Assembly (NCBI RefSeq): GCF_031755915.1
Contig: NC_083388.1
Span: forward strand, 13,156,501-13,220,500
Length of the DNA: 64,000 nucleotides
Direction: 5' to 3'
DNA from: Ziziphus jujuba
Lineage: Eukaryota > Streptophyta > Magnoliopsida > Rosales > Rhamnaceae
Of the stretch, positions 1 to 10,532 are shown piece after piece (position 1 is the first letter of the stretch; every line of letters begins with the position of its first letter). A program made the position numbers and the translations under genes. The notes beneath the pieces are model-generated. The model made no database searches. It saw only the letters and a program-made list of their open reading frames with translations, and had not been told where the DNA came from.

Positions 1-74
1 TAACTTAGATCTTAAAGATTCAAATATCAGTAAATCTCAAAATAACAAAATTACCATTTCAATTGTGCATAGAG

Positions 75-1196
75 TGATGCGAATCCGCCCGAACCCGCAT
101 AACCGACAACCCGCTAGGGTGCCTACTCGATATGAATGAAGACCTGGCTGATCACTAAGGCTCAAGCTAAGAGGTTTAGGGTAAAAAATTGCTACTTTTA
201 TCCATGGAGTAGTTTTTTCTCAAGAGGGCTTGTTCATACCCGAAGATCAAAGGCTTGTTTTGAGCATACAAGTGGTGGAAGCCGAGACGGACCCGGGTAG
301 CGGTTTTGGTGCATTTATGGAGTTCGGGTAGCATGACATGGTTCCAATCTTCATGGATTAAATAAATATGTCTAAGAGGTCATGGAATCAAGTCAAGGAA
401 GCTTCAAAGGCAACCAAAAAGGGGCTGTGCGCATGGCATCAAAATTTTTGGCTGGTTTTACTGTTTTTCTTGCTGACTTTACTATATTTTGCTGAGTTGG
501 CTTTTTCTCTTTCCTCCAAGCAAGGGAAATGTGTGGGACTCCATGATTATCCTATTTGGCATCCTAAAAAGTATATGGAAGCTGATTTGGAGCTTAAATT
601 GGTCAAAGTTAACTTAGTTAAAAAGATAGTATTTTAGTTTCCTAATTTGATTTCTACTTTTTGTTTAAGGAAATTACTTTTACTTTTGATTTTTATTTAT
701 TTATTTGTTGGACAAATAATTTGAGAAAAGTTATTATTTTATTCTCTTCATTCTAAATTAATTAATTCCTAATTCAAAATAAAGGAATTAGTTAATCAAG
801 ATTAGATTAGGAAAGGAGAGAGAAAATTCGGCCACATTAGGAAACATTAAGGTATGGCCAGTTTTTGCTTTAGTTTTTAAGGTTTTATTTTGTTTTCTCA
901 TAGCCTATATAAGGGCTTGTTTTTGAGGAAGAACACACCATTAATAATATTGAGAATTTATTTTGTAAGATTGAACTTCTTTTTATTCTTTCGAACACCT
1001 AAAACACCATTAGTGAATGGGTGTTTTAGTTTGACTTATCAATAGGATATCCATCACCTATTGTGGTGTCTTCACTATACCAAAGTTTCTAATCACAAGT
1101 TGGTTAGAGGTCAAGGTGGCCATTAGAACTTGAACATAATTAGATTTGGGCTAATATAATATGGGTTTAGGTATGTGTCAACCTAGGTTCGTATCA
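75..1196 (+). repeat. Solo LTR of Gypsy family A (copy 1)
   Basis: The sequence starts TGATGCGAAT and ends GTATCA. It aligns along its whole length with the two LTRs of the Gypsy element at 41750-49682. It is flanked by a perfect 5-bp target duplication, TAGAG (70-74 and 1197-1201), and has no internal retrotransposon region beside it. This is the signature of a solo LTR left by recombination between the two LTRs of a full element. A short open frame at 368-637 lies inside it but is not conserved among the other LTR copies. The promoter and polyadenylation signals of the element would lie here; I cannot place them exactly. Confidence 0.9.
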
Positions 1197-1201
1197 TAGA
1201 G

Positions 1202-3603
1202 CATACTAAGAGAATACAACATACACAATCTAGGTGGAGAGATTTACAAAAGTACTAATGGATCAAACATATACATATACAAAGATTGAATGTGTCAAAA
1301 AATCCTGTATCCAGGAGCCAAGACAATATGTGTGCACATATCTTTTAGATAATCATGAACCACTTCCATGCATGTATTGCTGCTCAACAAGGCAATTCTC
1401 AATAGTCAACAACATATTCAACAATGCATATTGCAATATTCCAACTCACCCAATGTAGTTACTATCAAGGGCATATGCTCCTAAAAAGTACTTGTGGGTA
1501 AGCTCTTGGTTATTAAATTTGCTAACATGTCGTAAGTAGGCATGTGCTTAACAAAATGAGGCTTTCTACTTCTTTCTCATTCACTTTATATAATTACACA
1601 TTGATGTGTTCGGCCCCAAATGTGCTCTTAATATTGTTGGAGAAAGTCATTGCTTTAAATTCATCACAATAATCGTTATTAGCCTAAATGGATTTAACTA
1701 CAACCATAGCATACACAAACTTCCATGGCCAACACCTTTGATGTTGCCTAAAAAACATGCAACATACTCTACTTTTACAATAAAGGAAGCTATAATAGTC
1801 TACTTGTAAACCTTCCAAGATACAACTCTTTATGCCATGATACAAAACATACCCAATAGTGGATCTCAAATTATTCACATAGCCAACATAATAGGTAACA
1901 CAATATCTAATCATATCAAGTGAATCAGCTTGCCAATATCTCACCATATAGCTTGTACCTTCAAGGCACCTTAGAACCTTCTCAGCTACTTGCCAATGCA
2001 CATATACCCAGGATCATACAAGTATCTATAAAACACACCAGCAACATAAGTAATATCAAATTGTGTACAAACTTAAATATACATCAAATGAATAATATGA
2101 GACCATTTTCATTTTATCTCTTTTCACTTCATTATTAGGATATAAAAACCCTTGAAAGTTTGTTACTTTTCAGCACCAAAACCTTATTAGGAGAATAATC
2201 GTGCATATTGAACCTTTTTCAAAATTTTATCAATATAGGTTCTGTGAGATATCATTAACCATCTATTGAAAAACCTTTATCTTTAAAAACATAAAGCCTT
2301 TCCACTGTTCTTCACATCCAAATGGCTAAATAACATTCACTTTGTCTTTACCAATAGGTCAGAGTTTTTGGACACAAATTGTATGCCACTAACATACCAA
2401 ATCATAAACATAAAACTACTCTTACTGATCCTTGCTAGAATTATTTGATGTAAATAGTATGTCATCATATACAAAACCATAAATTTAAAGTTACTCCCAC
2501 TAACCTACTAATTACAATATTCTCCAAAAAACAATTTTGATGAACACATCATCAAACATGAGATATGCCATTGCCTCGAGACTTGCTTAATCCATAAAAT
2601 AACTTATTAAGCATGCAAATCAAATGTTCATTCCTTACATTTTGGAAGCCAACTGATTAAACCTTATAAATGCCCTTACATAAAAGTTCATTTAGAAAAT
2701 TAGTTTTGACATTCTTCATTTAGAAAATTAGTTTTGACATTCATTTGATACCACGCCAAAATTAAAATAAATGACAATCACCATAATGATTCTAAAAATA
2801 TTACGTTAAAAAAAAAAAGGAAATTGCTATCTAAATCAAGTTCCTCATACTGGCTAAACCTTTTAGCCATATGTCAAGTTTTATACCTTTCAACTTAGCT
2901 ATTGGAATCTTGTTTGATCCAAAAGAACCATCTAGAACCAATAGGTTTGCATTCCTATGGCAAATCAGAGGACATTTTAAACCTTATTTTGCATCATGGA
3001 TGCCACCTCATCATTCATTATATCTAAGCAAAAGTTAGATTGTAAATTACTTATGGCTTCCTAGTAAGTGATTTGTTCTAATTCATCACTGATAAATCAA
3101 ATATATAATAGGTATGAACCTTCTATACCTTTTTGGAAGCACATCAGTAGTAACTATATATATATATATATATCATGGACTCTATATATCATGGACTCCA
3201 TATTCATCATCAATGATTTCAACCTAATTGACTACTCGTTCCTTAACAATCTCATGGCCAACATCTTAAACGTAAATAACTATAATAAAAATGAATATAT
3301 TTCCATTTCTAAAACTCAAGCTCTTTTGGCCCTTACTAATATCACATGCCAGCATCATCCTTAAAATATATGCAACTTTGCCTAACTTAACAATATTGGT
3401 GATATAAGATGAAAAAGTAAATTATGAAACCTTTTGGTCCTATAAAAATCAACAAAACAACTATTAAGATCCATCATCTTGATTTGGGAATTATAAGTTT
3501 CACATAAGCTTTATAACCTCAAACACGAATTGTGAAACTAGCATTTTTACCATACTGGAACTCATGTATGTAATCTTCAAAACCTCACCCACAAGCAAAT
3601 TCT
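1202..3603 (-). pseudogene. Decayed Copia retrotransposon polyprotein (RT/RNase H part)
   Basis: Broken reading frames on the minus strand resemble a Copia polyprotein. About 3600-3370 resembles the region after integrase. About 3060-2880 resembles the start of the reverse transcriptase, with a recognisable NDEVASMMQNKV block equivalent to the usual MKEEMxSMxxNxVW. The RNase H end is at 2001-1684, with HWQVAEKVLRCLEGT and NNLRSTIGYVL, matching the family motifs HWxAxKRVLRYLKGT and NxRSTSGYVF. Stops and frameshifts are frequent, so this is dead. The same decayed element probably continues at 4776-4947 and beyond 10496, because later elements interrupt it. The exact ends and LTRs of the old element could not be found. 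Confidence 0.65.
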
Positions 3604-4770
3604 TGATACGAATCTAGATCGACTCAAGCTTAAACCCGTATTATACTAGCCTGGATTTCAATTAAGTTCAAGTTCTTATGAAAAACCTTAACCCCAAACC
3701 AACTTGTGATTAGAAACCTTGGTATAATGAAGATGCCACAATAGGTTATGGAAGCCCTATTGATAGGTCAAAACTAAAACATACACTCTCTAATAGGGTT
3801 TTAGGTGTTCAAAGAGAACAAAGAAAATTTTATCTCACAAAATAAATTCTGAATATTATTAAAGGTTCATTCTTCCTCAAAAATAAGCCCTTAAATAGAC
3901 TAGAGTCACAAAACAATAAACTCTAAAAACTTTAGGTAAAACCAGCCACCAAAGACAAAAGGAAACATGTTGGCTGAAATTCACCTACTTTCCTAAACTA
4001 ATAATTTGGATGAATTAACTTCTTTATTTTGAAGTAGGAATTAATTAATTTACAATAAAATAATAAATTTCCTAAGTTTGTTATAATAAAATAATAAATT
4101 TCCTAGTTGTTTATAATAAAATAATAAATTTCCTAAGTTGTTTGTCCAAAAAATAAATAAATAGAAACCAAATATAAGACTAATTTCCTAAAACAAAAAG
4201 TCAAACTTGTTGACTAGTTTGATTACTAAGGTATATTTGATCAATTTCCAACTTGTTTGAGCTCTAAATCAGCTTCCATATCCATGTAGGATGCCAAATA
4301 TGATTAATAATGATTCCCACATGCTGTCCCTTAATTGGAATAAGTCAAACTTGCTTGAAGAAGAAGAAAAGTCAAAGCTAACAGCTAAACAATACATTTT
4401 CGACCAAATTGAGAGGTTGTCCGCACAAGCTGGTTTTAGGTGCTTTTGATTCTGCCTTGACATGATTCCATGGCCTCTTAGTGATATTCATTGAATCCAA
4501 AAAGTGTTGGATCCATTCGTTGCTGTCCGAAGTCCATATTTAACAGCTATCCGGGTCCGTAATGGCTTCCACCACTTGGATGCTTAAAACAAGCTTTGTA
4601 TCTTCCGGTATGGACAAGCCCTTTTGAGAATTGATAACTCCCTGTATATAGCAGTTATGTTGTCCTTAAATCTCTTTGCTTGAGCTCTAGTGATTGGCCC
4701 AGTCTTCATCCGTATTGGATCAGCACCCCAGTGGGTTGTCGGTTGTTCAGGTTTAGGTGGATTCTCATCA
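3604..4770 (-). repeat. Solo LTR of Gypsy family A (copy 2, inverted)
   Basis: Read on the minus strand this is the same LTR family as copy 1. On the plus strand it runs from TGATACGAAT to ATTCTCATCA. It is flanked by the perfect 5-bp duplication ATTCT (3599-3603 and 4771-4775) and has no internal region. It landed inside the decayed Copia element, so it is younger than that element. Confidence 0.9.
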
Positions 4771-4952
4771 ATTCTACTAAATTAGAAGTACTTGTATTCA
4801 CCACACCACATTCCAAAATATGCAGTTCCTCATCTCTAAAAAGTACCAAACATTGTATAATGTATGTCAATATCACATTCTTACAAATAATTTATAGATG
4901 GTCGATGGTTCCGATTAGTCTTATCAAACCTTTTATAGTAATCACCACCTTT

Positions 4953-5691
4953 TGAAAGAATGAGGGCAAGGTTAATCAAAAGAAAACAAGGTATGAAGGA
5001 TTGAAATTGATTTGGAGTGAAGGTGTATCTTGGCTTTGATGTAATAAGCTGCTGAAAAATTTGTAACAAGGCCGGTTTTGGTGTTCTCTTGGTTTCAAAT
5101 GGAAACTAAGGTATATTTCTCCAAAATTCAATATATTCATTCATGGAACTATAATACATATTTATAGCATACAAAATAGGTGTGAAGGCATACCATGACC
5201 GGTTTTAAGGACCAATACAAACAAGTCCTTCATGGTGAAGCAAAACAACATGTGTAAAGTAACTTTGCAACATGCATTATGGTTGGTTGACAAGTGTTGC
5301 TGCCTCATTAGTTGCTTCATGGTGAAGTAGTCCTCATGCATGATGAAAAATGTCCTTCCATGCATTGGTTGAGAGAAAGGCCAAATGGTGAAGCTCCATG
5401 TCACCAAGTAGCTTCCATGTCACCATCCTTGTCACCAAGGTGCTTTCCATGTCATCTAGGTGCTTGGTTTTTCTTAAACTCTAATTTGGCTGGTATACTT
5501 TAAACAACATATTTTGGTGTCTTTGTGCACCAACTTATCTAGCCTAGATTACACAATTTGCTAGAATTAAAATACAAACCAAATATGGAACAACTAGGTT
5601 AATAATTTCGGCCAAGGCATTTCAGCTTTTACCTTGCCTTGGTCTCGGTTTTGCATGTTTCATGGCTAACACTTGCCATGATTCTCTAACA
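4953..5691 (-). repeat. Copia 3' LTR
   Basis: A 739-bp direct repeat of 9752-10490 with the same ends. Because the element reads leftward, this is its 3' LTR. The polypurine tract lies immediately beside it at 5692-5705. Confidence 0.95.
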
Positions 5692-5705
5692 CTCCTCCTT
5701 GGCAA
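5692..5705 (-). other. Copia polypurine tract
   Basis: On the minus strand this reads TTGCCAAGGAGGAG and abuts the 3' LTR. It is where plus-strand DNA synthesis would be primed during reverse transcription. Confidence 0.75.
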
Positions 5706-5739
5706 TGTTAGGTATGATGTGAAAAAGACTCCTAAGCTT

Positions 5740-7488
5740 TTAAAGTCTTTCTTTTGGCAATGGTTTTGTAAGAATGTCGGCCAGCTGGTCTTGTGTTGAA
5801 CAATGCATCAAACTAATTTCTTTATTTCTTTCAGCCTCACGGATGCTATGGTATTTCACAGGGATATGCTTGGTTCTGTGTTGTACAGGATTTTTGGTTA
5901 TGGCTATGGCTGAAGTATTGTCACAGTACATGGTGGTTGCGTTTGTTTGCTTACAACCTAAGTCATCAAGCAATTTCCTTAGCCAAATTGCTTGGTTTGA
6001 CGCAGCCGCTATCGAGATGTATTCAGCTTCTACTGTTGATTGTGCCGTGGTTCCTTGCTTGTGTGAGCTCCATGAAAATGGACCTGAGTCAAACATAAAC
6101 AAGTATCCAGAGGTGCTCTTCATGTCTTCCAAGCTACCTGCCCAATCACTATCACAATAGCCAACCAACTCACACATGTTGCCATGCTTGTATAGAATTC
6201 CAAGGTTGGCTGTGCCCTTTACATAACGTAGGACTCTTTTTGCAGCTTGGTAATGGTTTTGAGATGGTGCATTCATAAACCTTGATAGCACACTTACAGC
6301 ATACATAATATCAGGTCTTGAAGCACACAAATAAAGCAAGCTTCCAATTAATCTTCTATAAACCGAAGCATTCACTTTCTCACTTCCATCTTCACGTTCG
6401 AACTTGGCATTTTGTATCATTGGTGTATCAACAATCTTTGCATTTTCTAGTTGGAACTTATCAAGCAAATTCAAAGCATATTGTTCTTGAGATAAAATTA
6501 TACCTTTACTTGTTTGCTTGATCTCCAATCCTAGAAAGTAATTCATCAAACCAAGGTCAGACATCTCGAAGGTTTCCTTCACTTTGTCTTTGAATTCTTG
6601 AATGCCTTCGGTATTGCAACTTGTTATGAGCAAATCATCTACATAAAGAGAGATTACCATTGCATCTTCATGTGTGTTAGCTTTGATGTAGAGGGTAGGC
6701 TCATTATCACTTCTAGAAAAGCCTTCATGAGTGAGGTAGTCATCAATTCTTGCATACCAAGCTCTTGGAGCTTGTTTGAGCCCGTACAAAGATTTATGAA
6801 GCTTGTACAATTTCTCCTCCTCTCTTTCTATGATAAATCCTTCAGGTTGCTCAACGTATACTTCTTCTTCTTCTAATATACCATTTAGAAAAGCTAATTT
6901 TACATCCAAATGGTATATTTTCCAAGATTTGCTGGCTGCATATGCAAGTAGGATCCGAATGGTTTCATGTCTTGCCACCGGTGCAAAAGTCTCCATATAG
7001 TCTACACCATATTGTTGAACGTAGCCTTTAACAACCAGCCTTGCTTTGTGTTTGTTCAAGGTGCCATTAGGGTTTAGTTTGGTTCTAAAAACCCATTTAA
7101 CACCTATCACATGTCCTTTCTTTGGTCTCGGCACCAAACTCCAAGTTTTGTTCTTGTTAATCATGTGAAGCTCCTCCATTGCAGCTTGCCATTCTTTGTG
7201 TTGTGAAGCATCACTATATGTTGTAGGATCAGGTGTTGCCATCCTTGCACTTGCATAAAGTTCTTCAATTGATTTTGTGCCTCTCTTGCCCACATAATCT
7301 TCGTTGGCCGGGTCATCATCATCTTCATCATTATTTTCAACATCAAAATCACTTTGATCGGTGGAAGGAGTTTGATCGGTGGAAGGAGTTCTTGATTGAA
7401 TATAAGTTTTTGCTTCCACTTTATGCTCCTTCCAATTCCAATATGAGTTCTCATCTATTATAACATCTCTAGAGACAACAACCTGCAT
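5740..7488 (-). CDS. Copia polyprotein, reverse transcriptase-RNase H part
   Basis: A 582-codon open frame holding the second half of the Copia polyprotein. It copies element RNA into DNA inside the virus-like particle. RT starts at about residue 100. Visible motifs are KWVFRTKLNPNG (131-142), the first catalytic aspartate in HLDVKLAF (193-200), and YVDD (282-285). RNase H follows with CDSDWAGSLED, the EAEY block, MYCDN and the closing DILTKPLP. All key residues look intact. An 18-bp unit duplicated at 7353-7388 repeats the hexapeptide TPSTDQ in the linker before RT. The true protein is not separate: the frame before the listed methionine continues from the gag-integrase frame across one frameshift near 7560. 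Confidence 0.93.
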   Translation of the reverse strand: MQVVVSRDVIIDENSYWNWKEHKVEAKTYIQSRTPSTDQTPSTDQSDFDVENNDEDDDDPANEDYVGKRGTKSIEELYASARMATPDPTTYSDASQHKEWQAAMEELHMINKNKTWSLVPRPKKGHVIGVKWVFRTKLNPNGTLNKHKARLVVKGYVQQYGVDYMETFAPVARHETIRILLAYAASKSWKIYHLDVKLAFLNGILEEEEVYVEQPEGFIIEREEEKLYKLHKSLYGLKQAPRAWYARIDDYLTHEGFSRSDNEPTLYIKANTHEDAMVISLYVDDLLITSCNTEGIQEFKDKVKETFEMSDLGLMNYFLGLEIKQTSKGIILSQEQYALNLLDKFQLENAKIVDTPMIQNAKFEREDGSEKVNASVYRRLIGSLLYLCASRPDIMYAVSVLSRFMNAPSQNHYQAAKRVLRYVKGTANLGILYKHGNMCELVGYCDSDWAGSLEDMKSTSGYLFMFDSGPFSWSSHKQGTTAQSTVEAEYISIAAASNQAIWLRKLLDDLGCKQTNATTMYCDNTSAIAITKNPVQHRTKHIPVKYHSIREAERNKEISLMHCSTQDQLADILTKPLPKERL

Positions 7489-7535
7489 CTTAGATACATC
7501 AAAGATTCTATAGCCTTTTGAAATTGAGCTATAGC

Positions 7536-9638
7536 CTACAAGAACACCAATACTTGCTTTCTTGTCAAGTTTGTTCTTTTGGAGTCATGGACATGCATGT
7601 AACAAATACTTCCAAAGACTTTTAAGTGAGCAATTGAGGGTTTAAAGCCATACCATAATTCATGTGGTGTTTTGGATGCAATTGTCTTACTTGGAAGTCG
7701 GTTTAGGAGGTATACACTTGTATTAGCTGCTTCGGCCCAAAATTTCTTTGGCAAGCACTTCTCAAACAGCAAGCATCTTGACATCTCCATGATTGTTCTA
7801 TTTTTCCTTTCACTCACTCTGTTTTGTTGTGGTGTGTATGGAGTAGTGAGTTGATGTATGATGCCATTTGTCTTGCAAATATCTTGGAAAGTTTTGGATA
7901 TGTACTCTCCACCATTGTCGGTTCTAATTACCTTGATAGTTGTTTGTGCTTGATTTTCAACAAGTGTTTTGAACTCTTCAAATGTGGCTGTAGCTTCTGA
8001 CTTTTGTTTGAGGAAGTAGATCCAGCACTTCCTTGAATAATCATCAATAAAGATGATAAAATACTTCCTCCCAGCATGTGTTACTTCATTCATAGGTCCA
8101 CACAAATCCGAATGCACCAATTGTAATTTTTCCTTTGCCTTGCCGATTGTAGTCAAAGGAAATGGTTGTCTTTTGATTTTGCCAAGTTGACATGTTTGGC
8201 AAACAGCATCATCTCCAAGGATTTGTGGTAAGTTCTCAACAATTTGTTGAGTATGCATCTGCTTCATGGTGGCATAGTTGTAGTGGCCGAACCTTCTATG
8301 CCATAGCTTTGATTCTTCATGGATTTTCGTATTCGTAGCCATTTGATTTTGTTGATTAAAATCAATTACAAGGCTATTATCTTTCATATGGACAAGTAAT
8401 ACAATTTTTTCATCCTTAGACATTTCACAACATTTATCTAAGAACTTCAAAGTATATCCTTTTTTCATAAGTTGAGGCACACTAAGTAAATTTTCAGACA
8501 GATTTGGTGCAAATAAAACATTGGTAATTTGAATTGTACCTTTTGGTGTTTTAATGACCAAATCTCCTTTTCCTTGTGCCTCCATGATTTGTCCATTTAC
8601 TGCCCTGATTTTTGTTGCAATTCTAGGGTTTAACTTGACAAACAAGTCCTGGTTGTTACACATGTGATTTGTGCACCCGCTATCCAAGATCCATGAGTCT
8701 TTAATTGAGCTTACAAGGTTGCAAGTTGCTGTGAAGGTATGTGCATGCTCACCACTTGCCTCTTTGGGTTCATGAGCATGTCTAGCTTCTTGCCTTTGGT
8801 TCCTTTGCCGGCAAACTCTTTCCATGTGACCGAATTGCTTGCAAATTTTGCATTGAGCATTCGGTCTCCACCAGCATATCTTAGCCGTGTGTCCTTGCTT
8901 TTTGCAAATTATGCAAGGACCATATGCCATCTTGTTCTCTCTTTGGTTTGTTATTTCCTTGCCTCTATTTTGCCTTTGGAAAGGCCTTGGTTGCTTGATT
9001 GATTTACCTTTGTTATTTGCTGCAAAGGCTGCTTCACTCGAGCTTGATTCACCTTGTAGCCAAAGACTCCTCCTTTGTTCCGTGGCTTGCAAGGCATTGA
9101 TCAATTCAGCAACTGTGAGTTGTGTAAGGTCTCTTGTCTCCTCCAAAGTTGAGATCTTTGCTTCATACTTCTCTGGAAGGCATATAAGGATCTTTTCAAC
9201 AATCCTTTGATCTGGTAAAAACTCACCATGGAACCGAATTTGGTTGACAATCTTCATAAGTTTGTTGGAAAACTCCTTCACGGTTTCATGCTCCAACATC
9301 TTCATATTTTTGAATTCTCTTCTAAGGTTGAGCAGCTGCATCTGTCTTGATCTTGTACTTCCTTGGAACTCCTCTTGAAGCTTTTCCCATGCTTGTCTAG
9401 GAGTTGTACAGGTCATAATTCTAGTGAAGATGTCATCGGTCACAGCAGCTTGTATTGCTGTGAGAGTTTTGTAAGGTCTTGCATTTTCTTCACTATGAAG
9501 TTTGATTTGATTTACAGTAGCACCTGCTCTCAATGGTTCTACCTCATAATCAACTTCAAAAAGCTCCCAAAGGTCATAAGCTTGAAGATAAGATCTCATT
9601 TTGATTGCCCAAACAGGATAGTTGTTGCCATCAAACAT
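7536..9638 (-). CDS. Copia polyprotein, gag-protease-integrase part
   Basis: A 700-codon frame. Residues about 1-190 are a plant Copia gag of the UBN2 type (it begins MFDGNNYPVW). Two CCHC zinc knuckles follow, CIICKKQGHTAKIC (242-255) and CKICKQFGHMERVC (263-276). The aspartic protease active site is DSG (319-321). The GAG-pre-integrase zinc region has WHRRFGHYN and CQTCQLGK. The integrase core carries D511 (HSDLCGP), D574 (TDNGGEY) and E610 (SERKNRT), so the DDE set is complete. The frame is open upstream of this ATG for about nine codons, so the exact start is uncertain. It ends early because of a frameshift near 7560; the other frame then continues into RT. Confidence 0.93.
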   Translation of the reverse strand: MFDGNNYPVWAIKMRSYLQAYDLWELFEVDYEVEPLRAGATVNQIKLHSEENARPYKTLTAIQAAVTDDIFTRIMTCTTPRQAWEKLQEEFQGSTRSRQMQLLNLRREFKNMKMLEHETVKEFSNKLMKIVNQIRFHGEFLPDQRIVEKILICLPEKYEAKISTLEETRDLTQLTVAELINALQATEQRRSLWLQGESSSSEAAFAANNKGKSIKQPRPFQRQNRGKEITNQRENKMAYGPCIICKKQGHTAKICWWRPNAQCKICKQFGHMERVCRQRNQRQEARHAHEPKEASGEHAHTFTATCNLVSSIKDSWILDSGCTNHMCNNQDLFVKLNPRIATKIRAVNGQIMEAQGKGDLVIKTPKGTIQITNVLFAPNLSENLLSVPQLMKKGYTLKFLDKCCEMSKDEKIVLLVHMKDNSLVIDFNQQNQMATNTKIHEESKLWHRRFGHYNYATMKQMHTQQIVENLPQILGDDAVCQTCQLGKIKRQPFPLTTIGKAKEKLQLVHSDLCGPMNEVTHAGRKYFIIFIDDYSRKCWIYFLKQKSEATATFEEFKTLVENQAQTTIKVIRTDNGGEYISKTFQDICKTNGIIHQLTTPYTPQQNRVSERKNRTIMEMSRCLLFEKCLPKKFWAEAANTSVYLLNRLPSKTIASKTPHELWYGFKPSIAHLKVFGSICYMHVHDSKRTNLTRKQVLVFL

Positions 9639-9736
9639 GGGAGGTGAAGGTGCTGAAAAATGTGAGGAAGCCCTTTAAACTGGTTGGTGTTTTGTGAGAT
9701 TTGAATCGGTTTTTGTTGAGGGATTGATGAAAGAAG

Positions 9737-9748
9737 GCTCTGATACCA
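9737..9748 (-). other. Copia primer-binding site (tRNA-iMet type)
   Basis: On the minus strand this reads TGGTATCAGAGC, the exact 12-base complement of the 3' end of plant initiator methionine tRNA, the usual primer of plant Copia elements. It lies three bases inside the 5' LTR. Confidence 0.92.
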
Positions 9749-9751
9749 ATT

Positions 9752-10490
9752 TGAAAGAATGAGGGCAAGGTTAATCAAAAGAAAACAAGGTATGAAGGAT
9801 TGAAATTGATTTGGAGTGAAGGTGTATCTCAGCTTTGATGTAATAAGCTGCTGAAAAATTTGTAACAAGGCCGGTTTTGGTGTTCTCTTGGTTTCAAATG
9901 GAAACTAAGGTATATTTCTCCAAAATTCAATATATTCATTCATGGAACTATAATACATATTTATAGCATACAAAATAGGTGTGAAGGCACACCATGACCG
10001 GTTTTAAGGACCAATACAAACAAGTCCTTCATGGTGAAGCAAAACAACATGTGTAAAGTAACTTTGCAACATGCATCATGGTTGGTTGACAAGTGTTGCT
10101 GTCTCATTAGTTGCTTCATGGTGAAGTAGTCCTCATGCATGATGACACATGTCCTTCCATGCATTGGTTGAGAGAAAGGCCGAATGGTGAAGCTCCATGT
10201 CACCAAGTAGCTTCCATGTCACCATCCTTGTCACCAAGGTGCTTTCCATGTCATCTAGGTGCTTGGTTTTTCTTAAACTCTAATTTGGCTGGTATACTTT
10301 AAACAACATATTTTGGTGTCTTTGTGCACCAACTTATCTAGCCTAGATTACACAATTTGCTAGAATTAAAATACAAACCAAATATGAAACAACTAGGTTA
10401 ATAATTTTGGCCAAGGCATTTCAGCTTTTACCTTGCCTTGGTCTCGGTTTTGCATGTTTCATGGCTAACACTTGCCATGATTCTCTAACA
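9752..10490 (-). repeat. Copia 5' LTR
   Basis: The 739-bp partner of 4953-5691. In this leftward-reading element it is the 5' LTR and should hold the promoter. It is followed on the right by the target duplication CCTTT. Confidence 0.95.
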
Positions 10491-10495
10491 CCTTT

Positions 10496-10501
10496 GTCAA
10501 C

Positions 10502-10532
<31 letters not shown>

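Larger units (their letters stand above)
4953..10490 (-). mobile_element. Nearly intact Copia LTR retrotransposon
   Basis: This is a complete element with two 739-bp LTRs (4953-5691 and 9752-10490), each running TGAAAG to CTAACA, and a 5-bp target duplication CCTTT (4948-4952 and 10491-10495). Coding, primer-binding and polypurine sites all run on the minus strand, so the 5' LTR is at the right. By eye the LTRs differ at about ten positions (roughly 98.6% identity), so insertion was recent. Domain order gag, protease, integrase, reverse transcriptase, RNase H is the Copia order. A single frameshift near 7560 splits the polyprotein. I could not assign the lineage within Copia. Confidence 0.96.

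Noticed and set aside
368..637. 89-codon open frame with a hydrophobic stretch inside solo LTR copy 1
   Set aside because: It lies inside an LTR and is not kept in the other four LTR copies.
5774..6160. 128-codon plus-strand frame and similar frames across 5.7-9.6 kb
   Set aside because: They are antisense shadows of the Copia polyprotein.
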